Source of the DNA: Flavobacteriales bacterium
Lineage (GTDB): Bacteria; Bacteroidota; Bacteroidia; Flavobacteriales_D; Sanyastnellaceae
Direction: 5' to 3'
Length of the DNA: 11,946 bases
NCBI GenBank assembly: GCA_947457325.1
Contig: CANGVU010000013.1
Location: 1 to 11,946, forward strand
Position 1 is the stretch's first letter; every line of letters begins with the position of its first letter. Shown here in pieces: positions 5,974-11,946 of this stretch. A model generated the notes under the pieces. The model saw nothing but the letters and a program-made list of their open reading frames with translations. It did no database searches and had not been told where the DNA came from. The translations under genes and the position numbers were made by a program.

Positions 5974-7851
5974 ATGAAGCTTTCTGTTATTGTTGTTAAT
6001 TACAACGTTCAATATTTTTTAGAGCAATGCTTGTACAGTGTGCAGCAGGCGGTGAAGAATATTGATGCAGAAGTTTTTGTAGTAGACAATGTGTCCAAGG
6101 ATGATTCCGTGGCCATGGTTAAACAGAAGTTTCCTTGGGTCAAGCTAATCGCCAATGAAGAAAACGTGGGATTTTCGCGGGCCAACAATCAGGCCATCAG
6201 AATCGCCCAGGGCGATTACGTTTTGTTGTTGAATCCGGATACCCTTGTTGAAGAAGATACTTTTAAAAAGTGCATCGCTTTCATGGACGATAGGCCAGAT
6301 GCGGGTGCATTGGGTGTCAAAATGGTAGATGGTACAGGACAATTTCTAGCTGAATCAAAGCGAGGCATTCCTTACCCTTCTACTTCTTTCTTTAAAATAA
6401 GCGGCCTCTACAAACTTTTCCCTCGCTCTGCCTATTTCAATCATTATTACTTGGGCCATTTGTCCAAGGATGAGAATCATGAGATAGAAATTTTATCCGG
6501 TGCTTTTATGTTCATGCGAAAGACAGCACTGGATAAAGTAGGATTATTGGATGAGGCTTTTTTCATGTATGGTGAAGACATTGATCTGAGTTGGCGAATC
6601 ATTCAAGGTGGTTATAAAAACCATTACTTGGCCGATACCAGGATTATTCATTATAAAGGAGAGAGCACCAAGAAGGGCAGTTTAAACTATGTCTATGTCT
6701 TTTATCAAGCCATGGAGATTTTTGCCAACAAGCATTTTGGAGGATCCTATGCAAAGTGGTTTCATGGCATGATCAAAGTGGCCATATGGTTGCGAGCGGG
6801 AATCAGCTTTGCCAAGCGCATTGTCCAAAAATCCATGATGCCAGTGATGGACATTGGACTCACTTTGAGTATTTGGTGGTTGCTGAAGGTATTGTATTCT
6901 GACATTACTGGAATTGTCATTCAGGACAACATTGCAATACCTGCATTTGGATTGGCTGGATTGTTTTGGTTGGTGCAAGGATGGGTGCAAGGCCTATATG
7001 ATCAACCCGTCAAAACGCAAGGTGTAGTTAGCGCTTTGGCACGCGCTGGATTTTTTCTTCTTGTGCTTTATAGTCTTTTACCAGAAACGTGGCGATTCAG
7101 TCGCCTTTTGATTGTCATTGGTTCATTGCTGGCCATGGTGGTTTTTTGGTCGTTGCGTTGGCTAATCCAAAAGTGGCAATCGCGAGGATTGGCGGCGATG
7201 AAAAAGGTTTTGATTATCGCTGATGATGCGGAAATGGCAAGGGTTCAGGTATTGTTGAAGCATTACTCAACGGATGTTCAGGCCCTGTCATCTGCTCATT
7301 TCACGGAGTTGTTAAATGGCCAGGCACTTTCATCAAAAGTGCGTGTGGAAGGATTTCATACCGTTGTTTTTTGTGCCAAAGATTTATCCAGTGAGGACAT
7401 CATCTCAGCCATGAGCCAATTGTCTCATTTGCAAATCGAGATGAAAATTGCTCCGCCAGAGTCTTTCTTTTTGGTGGGTAGTCAAACCATTGATGGTGTT
7501 TACCACACTCCCATTGTGGAGTTGAATAGCATAGCCAGTCTGGAGAATCAGCGAAAAAAGCGTCTTTTTGACGTCGCTACTGCGTTGATTTTGATGACAA
7601 CTTTCTGGATATGGTTTTCCAAGTACAGATTTCGTTTGGCCAATTGGTCCATTCAAGTTTTGTTCAAGCAGAAAACTTGGGTAAGCTACTCAAAGCCTGT
7701 GTCCTCATTGCCCAAATTACCTACAGGGTTTTTCAACCCATCTGGGGCTGAAATATTGAATCTAGATGCAGAAAAGGCAGACATGCTTTACGCCAAGGAT
7801 TACCATTGGACCAAAGACTTGAAACTCGTTTGGAAGAACTTGTCGTTTTGA
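5974..7851 (+). CDS. Membrane glycosyltransferase family 2 protein with a degenerate sugar-phosphate-transferase-like tail
   Basis: A 625-residue protein. Residues 1 to about 255 are a GT-A fold family 2 glycosyltransferase of the rhamnosyltransferase-like type: SVIVVNYN (4-11), VVDNVSKD (36-43), NVGFSRANNQ (64-73), the metal/nucleotide-sugar region LLLNPDT (84-90), SGAFMFMR (175-182) and EDIDLSWR (201-208). Hydrophobic segments follow near 288-306, 322-340, 357-369 and 377-396. Residues 409-520 look like the Rossmann-type domain found before the catalytic part of polyprenyl glycosylphosphotransferases. RKKRLFDVATALIL (527-540) resembles the entry helix of that catalytic part, but the core is missing and only a short end remains (KTWVSYS, LYAKDYHWTKDLKLVWK). 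It probably adds a sugar to a lipid-linked glycan at the cytoplasmic face of the inner membrane; donor and acceptor are unknown. Only two bases separate it from recR, and its stop is one base from a convergent stop. Confidence 0.9.
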   Translation: MKLSVIVVNYNVQYFLEQCLYSVQQAVKNIDAEVFVVDNVSKDDSVAMVKQKFPWVKLIANEENVGFSRANNQAIRIAQGDYVLLLNPDTLVEEDTFKKCIAFMDDRPDAGALGVKMVDGTGQFLAESKRGIPYPSTSFFKISGLYKLFPRSAYFNHYYLGHLSKDENHEIEILSGAFMFMRKTALDKVGLLDEAFFMYGEDIDLSWRIIQGGYKNHYLADTRIIHYKGESTKKGSLNYVYVFYQAMEIFANKHFGGSYAKWFHGMIKVAIWLRAGISFAKRIVQKSMMPVMDIGLTLSIWWLLKVLYSDITGIVIQDNIAIPAFGLAGLFWLVQGWVQGLYDQPVKTQGVVSALARAGFFLLVLYSLLPETWRFSRLLIVIGSLLAMVVFWSLRWLIQKWQSRGLAAMKKVLIIADDAEMARVQVLLKHYSTDVQALSSAHFTELLNGQALSSKVRVEGFHTVVFCAKDLSSEDIISAMSQLSHLQIEMKIAPPESFFLVGSQTIDGVYHTPIVELNSIASLENQRKKRLFDVATALILMTTFWIWFSKYRFRLANWSIQVLFKQKTWVSYSKPVSSLPKLPTGFFNPSGAEILNLDAEKADMLYAKDYHWTKDLKLVWKNLSF

Positions 7852-7852
7852 T

Positions 7853-8302
7853 TTATTTGACAAATTTACTTTCGTAAAGATCTATCCATTCCTGTGGTGA
7901 CATCTTCTTCATCAATTCACCAATTAAGTCAAAAGGGATTTCTTCTATCTTCTTGAACCGAATACAACTTTTACCCATGTCCAATTTACTTTTGACATGC
8001 TTGGGATATTCACCAACAAACCAATCCAATAGATTGGGTTCTGCATAGATGCCCATGTGGTACAAGGCGATGAAGTTTTTTTGCGAAGCGATGGATACAA
8101 AAGGAAGGGCAATCTTGGAATCACAATGGTATCCCTTTGGATAGATGCTGTGCGGCACACAGAAGCCAATCATGCCATAGCTGAAGTCCAATGAAAAACC
8201 TTTGGGCAGATTTTTCTTCATAACAGCAATCAGTTTTTCCATCACCCCTTTTCTGTCCTCAGGCAATGCGGCTAAATAGGCGTCAATTTTCTCCGTTGAC
8301 AT
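7853..8302 (-). CDS. DUF1801-domain protein of unknown function
   Basis: A 149-residue soluble protein matching the DUF1801 (YdhG-like) pattern: an N-terminal helix with IDAYLAALPEDRK, a region FSYGMIGFCVP (about 41-51), IALPFVSIASQKNFIALYHMG (about 64-84), and the late GKSCIRFKKIEEIPFDLIGELMKK segment. The fold is frataxin-like and some relatives are annotated as iron chaperones, but I see no basis to assign that role here. It starts six bases after the pyrG stop and is therefore likely to be the last gene of a pyrG transcript. No terminator is visible after it; its stop lies one base from that of the convergent glycosyltransferase. No signal peptide or membrane segment. Confidence 0.85.
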   Translation of the reverse strand: MSTEKIDAYLAALPEDRKGVMEKLIAVMKKNLPKGFSLDFSYGMIGFCVPHSIYPKGYHCDSKIALPFVSIASQKNFIALYHMGIYAEPNLLDWFVGEYPKHVKSKLDMGKSCIRFKKIEEIPFDLIGELMKKMSPQEWIDLYESKFVK

Positions 8303-8308
8303 AAAAGA

Positions 8309-9934
8309 CTATTTCTTGTTTTTACTCTTTTTGTATTGCAATGCGGCTTTCACAAAGGAAACAAACAAAGGGTGCGGATTCATCACTGTGCTCTTGTATT
8401 CAGGATGGTATTGTGCAGCAACAAAATAAGGATGTGAAGGAATTTCTATCACTTCTACCAATCCTGTATCCGGATTCATACCGGTGCATTTCAAACCAGC
8501 CTTTTCAAAGTCAGCTTTGTAGGCATTGTTGAATTCATAACGGTGGCGGTGACGCTCTTCAATCACGTCTGTTCCATAGGCTTTGTATGCTTTGGATCTT
8601 TTGTCCAATTTACAAGTGTAAGATCCCAAGCGCATGGTTCCACCTTTGTTCACCACTGACTTTTGTTCATCCATCAATGCAATGACCGGATACTTGGTGT
8701 ACTCTTTCATCTCCGTGCTGTGCGCATCCTTCCAGCCTAGCACATTGCGGGCAAATTCAATGGTGGCCATTTGCATTCCTAAGCAAATGCCAAAGAAGGG
8801 AATGTTGTTTTCTCTGACAAATTTGATGGCTTCAATTTTTCCGTCAATTCCCCTGGATCCAAATCCTGGAGCAACCAACACACCATCCAAGTTTTTAACT
8901 GTGGCTGCGACATTTTTGGGATATAGATTTTCTGAATGGATCCAATGAATGTTCACCTTGGTTTCATTGGCGGACCCACTGTGGTTAAACGCCTCTGCTA
9001 TGGATTTATAAGCATCCTTCAACTCTACATATTTCCCTATAAGACCAATATTCACCTCATGTTTGGGTTCTTTGTAGCGCTTTAAGAATTTATTCCACTG
9101 TTCAAGATTGGGCTTGACAGTAGATTTGACTTTTAGTTTCTTTAAAACCACCTCATCCAATTTTTCCTTTTGCATCAATAAAGGAACATCATAGATGGTT
9201 GGTGCATCAATGCTTTCAATAACTGCGTCCGTGGTGACATTGCAGAACTTGGCAATCTTGGATCGAATAGAGGGGTGTATGGGATGTTCTGTGCGGCACA
9301 CCAAAATATCAGGCTGAACCCCGTTCTCCAACAACATCTTTACGCTGTGTTGTGTGGGTTTGGTTTTCAATTCACCAGCTGCCGCCAGGTAGGGAACCAA
9401 GGTCAAATGAATGACAATACAATCTTCCTCTTTCTCCCACATCAATTGTCGGACGGTCTCGATATAAGGCAAACTTTCAATGTCACCTACTGTTCCGCCA
9501 ATCTCAGTGATCACAAAATCAAATTGTTTTTTGTTGCCCAAAATTTGAATGCAACGTTTAATCTCATCCGTGATGTGCGGGATAATCTGAACCGTCTTAC
9601 CCAAATACTCTCCGCGGCGCTCTTTTTCGATTACACTCTGGTAAATTCTTCCGGTGGTAATGTTGTTGGCCTGCGAGGTAGGAACATTGAGAAAACGTTC
9701 GTAGTGACCCAAGTCCAAATCGGTCTCCGCACCGTCATCGGTCACAAAACATTCTCCATGCTCGTAGGGGTTCAAGGTCCCTGGATCGATGTTGATGTAA
9801 GGATCCAATTTTTGAATGGTCACCTTGAAACCTCTGGCTTGCAATAGCTTAGCCAAAGAAGCGGAAATGATTCCTTTGCCCAATGAAGAGGTAACTCCAC
9901 CGGTAACGAAAATATATTTTGTATTGTTGGACAT
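8309..9934 (-). CDS. pyrG: CTP synthase (glutamine-hydrolysing)
   Basis: A 541-residue protein, full length for the family. It converts UTP to CTP with ATP and glutamine, the last step of de novo pyrimidine nucleotide synthesis. The N-terminal synthetase domain (1 to about 270) has the P-loop GGVTSSLGKG (12-21), QKLDPYINIDPGTLNPYEHGE (41-61) and EIGGTVGDIES (144-154). The C-terminal class I glutamine amidotransferase domain (about 292-535) has the catalytic Cys384 in FGICLGMQ and the His510/Glu512 pair in QYHPEYKS; RHRHRYEFN (461-469) is the conserved substrate segment. A longer reading from TTG 9967 would begin inside the promoter element, so ATG 9934 is preferred and gives the family-typical MSNNTKYIFVTGGV-like start. 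It has its own promoter and a leader hairpin touching the start codon, and is followed six bases later by a DUF1801 gene. Confidence 0.98.
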   Translation of the reverse strand: MSNNTKYIFVTGGVTSSLGKGIISASLAKLLQARGFKVTIQKLDPYINIDPGTLNPYEHGECFVTDDGAETDLDLGHYERFLNVPTSQANNITTGRIYQSVIEKERRGEYLGKTVQIIPHITDEIKRCIQILGNKKQFDFVITEIGGTVGDIESLPYIETVRQLMWEKEEDCIVIHLTLVPYLAAAGELKTKPTQHSVKMLLENGVQPDILVCRTEHPIHPSIRSKIAKFCNVTTDAVIESIDAPTIYDVPLLMQKEKLDEVVLKKLKVKSTVKPNLEQWNKFLKRYKEPKHEVNIGLIGKYVELKDAYKSIAEAFNHSGSANETKVNIHWIHSENLYPKNVAATVKNLDGVLVAPGFGSRGIDGKIEAIKFVRENNIPFFGICLGMQMATIEFARNVLGWKDAHSTEMKEYTKYPVIALMDEQKSVVNKGGTMRLGSYTCKLDKRSKAYKAYGTDVIEERHRHRYEFNNAYKADFEKAGLKCTGMNPDTGLVEVIEIPSHPYFVAAQYHPEYKSTVMNPHPLFVSFVKAALQYKKSKNKK

Positions 9935-9935
9935 G

Positions 9936-9961
9936 CCCGTAAAAGAAAATAGGATTACGGG
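9936..9961 (-). promoter_or_regulatory. Hairpin in the pyrG mRNA leader next to the start codon
   Basis: CCCGTAA (9961-9955 on the - strand) and TTACGGG (9942-9936) are perfectly complementary, with a pyrimidine-rich 12-base loop (TCCTATTTTCTT). The 3' arm ends one base before the ATG and the 5' arm lies at the predicted transcription start, so the hairpin could cover the ribosome-binding region. The complementarity is seen directly; the regulatory role is inferred. Confidence 0.5.
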
Positions 9962-9964
9962 ATT

Positions 9965-9996
9965 CAAAGATACGGCAGGTTCACCCTGCGATTCAA
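9965..9996 (-). promoter_or_regulatory. pyrG promoter (Bacteroidota type)
   Basis: On the - strand TATCTTTG (9972-9965) matches the TAnnTTTG -7 element exactly, with a TTG (9996-9994) 21 bases upstream as the -33 element. The expected start of transcription, a few bases downstream, falls near 9958-9961, giving a leader of roughly 25 bases before ATG 9934. A 5-bp inverted repeat (GCAGG at 9975-9979, CCTGC at 9985-9989) sits in the spacer; its role, if any, is unknown. Confidence 0.65.
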
Positions 9997-10003
9997 TTTA
10001 ATT

Positions 10004-11083
10004 TTACATGTTCTTGGTCAGGTGCTTCACCCACTTGAACTCAATGAGCCATTCTCGCGCGGCAATGCGCAGAATGGTGTAGACAGGAAGGGCCACCGCC
10101 ATGGCAGGAATTCCACCTACCGTTGCCGCTGCCATAAGCACGATGAACAGCTCCAAGGGATGAACCCGAATACTACCGCCCAAGATGAGGGGTTGAATCA
10201 AAAAGGCATCCAATGCTTGCGCAATGGAATACACCATGATGATGCCCCAAAACAAATCGGTCAGATGCCCTCCGATGGTCAATCCAGAAGACAAACCAAT
10301 CACCATGGCAAAGCCAAAAGAAATCAAAGGGCCCAGATAAGGAATCACGTTCAAAACCCCAGAGAATAACGCAATCAGCCAGGCGTTGGTCACCCCAGCG
10401 ATACTTAATCCAATGCCCACCATGGCAATCATCAAAAGAATTTGAATAATCAAACCCCCGAAATAGCGCGACAATGTCTTTTTGGTATGAATGACAATAT
10501 TTTTCATTTTGTCTACGTGCTCATCCGGTGTGATGGATAGGAGTATTTTGTAGAAAAGATCTTCATCCTTCAGAAAGAAAAAGGACATGAAAACGACAGA
10601 TATAAAGCCGCCAATGATGCTGATTAACCAGCCCAATAAGTTTTCAAAATATTGCGCATAATAATTGAAACTCAATTTGGCCTGTACCTCGCGGAGCAAT
10701 TCGGCAAAGGCATCATGTCCGTAACCCATTTGTTCCAACCAGGCCATTTGAGAAGGGAACTGCAACTTTAAGTTGTTTTCTATGGCAACGGGATCTAAGG
10801 ATAGTATCATGTCAATCTCTGAACGAATCAAAGGCATGAACAAGAGGATAATTCCTGTGAGTGCAGCAATCATCATGATTAAAGTGATGAGCGCTCCTAC
10901 CCATCGAGGAAGTTTGAACTTCCCAATTTTAAATTTTTCCCATTGATCTACGATGGGGTCTCCAATGAAACCCACCACAGCAGCCAATACCACAAAGAGT
11001 AAAATTTTTCGAAACAAATAAATCAGCCCCAAAGCGGCAGCAATCAAAATGATCCAAAGCCAAAAGTTTTTTTCCTTGTTCAT
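10004..11083 (-). CDS. AI-2E/PerM family (UPF0118) inner-membrane transport protein
   Basis: A 359-residue integral membrane protein of normal family length. Hydrophobic segments are seen near 8-24, 26-41, 62-85, 149-170, 208-230, 232-262, 272-293 and 308-338, with a soluble region at about 87-148 between the third and fourth. Family marks are SGVLNVIPYLGPLISF (241-256) and the QPLILGGSIRVHPL segment (297-310). Members are annotated as AI-2 exporters (TqsA-like) or as permeases and Na+/H+ antiporters; the substrate cannot be read from the sequence. Its ATG overlaps the stop of the phosphatase gene by four bases (ATGA at 11083-11080), which points to translational coupling. pyrG follows after 69 bases but has its own promoter. 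Confidence 0.9.
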   Translation of the reverse strand: MNKEKNFWLWIILIAAALGLIYLFRKILLFVVLAAVVGFIGDPIVDQWEKFKIGKFKLPRWVGALITLIMMIAALTGIILLFMPLIRSEIDMILSLDPVAIENNLKLQFPSQMAWLEQMGYGHDAFAELLREVQAKLSFNYYAQYFENLLGWLISIIGGFISVVFMSFFFLKDEDLFYKILLSITPDEHVDKMKNIVIHTKKTLSRYFGGLIIQILLMIAMVGIGLSIAGVTNAWLIALFSGVLNVIPYLGPLISFGFAMVIGLSSGLTIGGHLTDLFWGIIMVYSIAQALDAFLIQPLILGGSIRVHPLELFIVLMAAATVGGIPAMAVALPVYTILRIAAREWLIEFKWVKHLTKNM

Positions 11084-11547
11084 TGGTTTGTGGGGAATTG
11101 AAGGCGCAAGGTAGTGGCTTTGCCTCTTTCTACCGCGTTGTCATAAGCATGCATGTCCAGGATGGCCAAAGTGCACGGCTCAAAGGCCATCCATTCATTG
11201 GTTAAGTAATGATACACCTCGCTGATTCCTGGGTTGTGTGCAAAAACAACAACATGTTCGCAATCACCATGGTCTTGAATCACTGCTAAAATGGTTTCGC
11301 AATCCGCATTGTACAAATCTTTCACCGTTTCTGATTTCAGAGGAGGTTGTTTTTTAAGCCAATGTTCTGCGGTTTCCATGGTTCTGCGTGCGGGACTGAA
11401 GAGCAAGACAGCATTGTCATGCAGAGGAAAAAGATCACTCTGACTGTGCGCCTCATCGTGACCTCGGCCAGAGAGGGCGCGGTCCAAATCAGCGGTCTTG
11501 ATTCCGCCTTCAGCATGGGCATGTCTAACGAGGGTAAGTGTTTTCAC
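11080..11547 (-). CDS. SixA-like histidine phosphatase superfamily protein
   Basis: A 155-residue protein when started at GTG 11547, which yields MKTLTLVRHAHAE, the usual family beginning; a TTG at 11574 is the only other option before an in-frame stop and would add nine untypical residues. Catalytic features of the histidine phosphatase fold: Arg8-His9 (VRHAHAE), DLDRALSGRG (20-29), SPARRTMETA (51-60, with the second Arg, probably Arg55) and the second His104 in FAHNPGIS. E. coli SixA acts on the phosphohistidine of signalling or PTS proteins; the substrate here is unknown. No signal peptide, so cytoplasmic. The stop overlaps the start of the AI-2E-type gene by four bases. A possible -7 element, TAATTTCG on the - strand at 11560-11553, lies so close to GTG 11547 that the mRNA would be nearly leaderless. 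Confidence 0.88.
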   Translation of the reverse strand: MKTLTLVRHAHAEGGIKTADLDRALSGRGHDEAHSQSDLFPLHDNAVLLFSPARRTMETAEHWLKKQPPLKSETVKDLYNADCETILAVIQDHGDCEHVVVFAHNPGISEVYHYLTNEWMAFEPCTLAILDMHAYDNAVERGKATTLRLQFPTNQ

Positions 11548-11591
11548 TGAAACGAAATTACGAGGTTTGAGCAAAAATTACCATTAAATAG

Positions 11592-11599
11592 TACATTCG
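11592..11599 (+). promoter_or_regulatory. Possible -7 element for the ZIP transporter gene
   Basis: TACATTCG is one mismatch from TAnnTTTG. A TTTG at 11566-11569 lies 22 bases upstream as a possible -33 element. It ends four bases before ATG 11604, so the transcript would have almost no leader. Tentative. Confidence 0.35.
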
Positions 11600-11603
11600 C
11601 TGT

Positions 11604-11946
11604 ATGGAAAATGTGGTACAATATTTATCGGAGTGCAATCCTGTGTGGGCCGCCTTCTTGGCCACTACCTTTACATGGTTGGTCACCGCGGCTGGAGCGG
11701 GTTTGGTTTTTTTGTTCAAACAGTTGCACCGCAAATGGCTCGATGGCATGTTGGGCTTTACCGGCGGGGTGATGATTGCGGCGAGTTTTTGGTCGCTCCT
11801 CAGTCCAGCCATTGAGATGAGCCCCGGGGAAGGTTTTGTAAAGGCCATGCCTGCGGCTGTTGGATTTGCGATGGGTGCCATGTTTCTATTTGCCTTGGAC
11901 AAATGCTTGCCCCATTTGCACATCAATTTTCCCGAAGAAAAGAAGG
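11604..11946 (+). CDS. ZIP-family divalent metal transporter, N-terminal part (runs off the right edge)
   Basis: The frame is open from ATG 11604 to the end of the window, 114 codons with no stop. Hydrophobic segments lie near residues 14-38, 48-72 and 81-99. The block GFTGGVMIAASFWSLLSPAIEMS (51-73) is the hallmark of GufA-like bacterial ZIP proteins, which carry zinc and related divalent metals into the cytoplasm. The PHLHINFPEEK segment (103-113) is the start of the variable cytoplasmic loop that often binds metal. Family members are about 250-270 residues, so more than half is missing. It is transcribed away from the SixA-like gene across a 56-base gap. Confidence 0.9.
   Translation, partial: MENVVQYLSECNPVWAAFLATTFTWLVTAAGAGLVFLFKQLHRKWLDGMLGFTGGVMIAASFWSLLSPAIEMSPGEGFVKAMPAAVGFAMGAMFLFALDKCLPHLHINFPEEKK

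Noticed and set aside
7865..7878. Small inverted repeat TTTAC-TTTC-GTAAA near the convergent stops
   Set aside because: Only five mostly A/T pairs with no adjacent U-tract; it encodes the end of the DUF1801 protein and is too weak to call a terminator.
9275..9847. 190-residue open frame on the + strand
   Set aside because: Antisense to the pyrG synthetase domain, which has strong family conservation; the reverse frame has no features of its own.
9935..9967. TTG 9967 as start of pyrG
   Set aside because: It lies within the TATCTTTG promoter element and would add 11 residues to a protein that already has its typical N-terminus at ATG 9934.
9975..9989. Inverted repeat GCAGG-TTCAC-CCTGC after the AI-2E-type gene as a terminator
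   Set aside because: The stem is five pairs and no U-run follows on the - strand; it sits within the pyrG promoter spacer, so it is only mentioned there.
11558..11926. 122-residue open frame on the - strand at the right edge
   Set aside because: Antisense to the ZIP transporter, whose + strand frame carries the family hallmark motif and runs open to the window end.

Overview
The window reads as ordinary chromosomal DNA from a member of the Bacteroidota, most likely Flavobacteriales or a near relative. The evidence is a type IX secretion (T9SS) type B sorting domain next to a PorP/SprF-family gene, several TAnnTTTG-type -7 promoter elements, an E1 dehydrogenase with fused alpha and beta halves, and the absence of clear Shine-Dalgarno sites. 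No phage, IS element, CRISPR array, tRNA or rRNA is visible. I did not find a convincing undescribed multi-gene system. The best leads are small: a hairpin in the pyrG leader, a near-perfect inverted repeat carrying two divergent promoter elements, a glycosyltransferase with a decayed sugar-phosphate-transferase tail, and a RecR with a substituted Toprim glutamate.

Layout. (1) 2-1671, + strand: the 3' end of a large secreted Asp/Cys-rich protein (MopE-type metal-binding repeats, thrombospondin-3-like calcium repeats, T9SS type B sorting domain), then a PorP/SprF-like outer-membrane protein. The pair ends at a strong bidirectional terminator (1690-1719). (2) 1736-3736, - strand: a 666-residue fused alpha/beta 2-oxoacid dehydrogenase E1. 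(3) 3737-3810: a short divergent promoter region built as an inverted repeat. (4) 3811-7851, + strand: a tight three-gene unit made of a COG2509-type FAD-dependent dehydrogenase, recR and a membrane glycosyltransferase. (5) 7853-11547, - strand, read right to left: SixA-like histidine phosphatase, AI-2E/PerM-type membrane protein (4-bp overlap), pyrG with its own promoter, and a DUF1801 protein. (6) 11604 to the right edge, + strand: the N-terminal part of a ZIP-family metal transporter, divergent from the phosphatase.

How the genes relate. The secreted protein and the PorP/SprF protein probably form a cargo and cargo-specific export partner pair. The other genes are housekeeping or envelope genes: branched-chain or other 2-oxoacid oxidation, recombination repair, surface polysaccharide synthesis, CTP synthesis and divalent metal uptake. 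They share promoters and operons more than a pathway. Every gap between genes is under 80 bases, so no long empty stretch exists.
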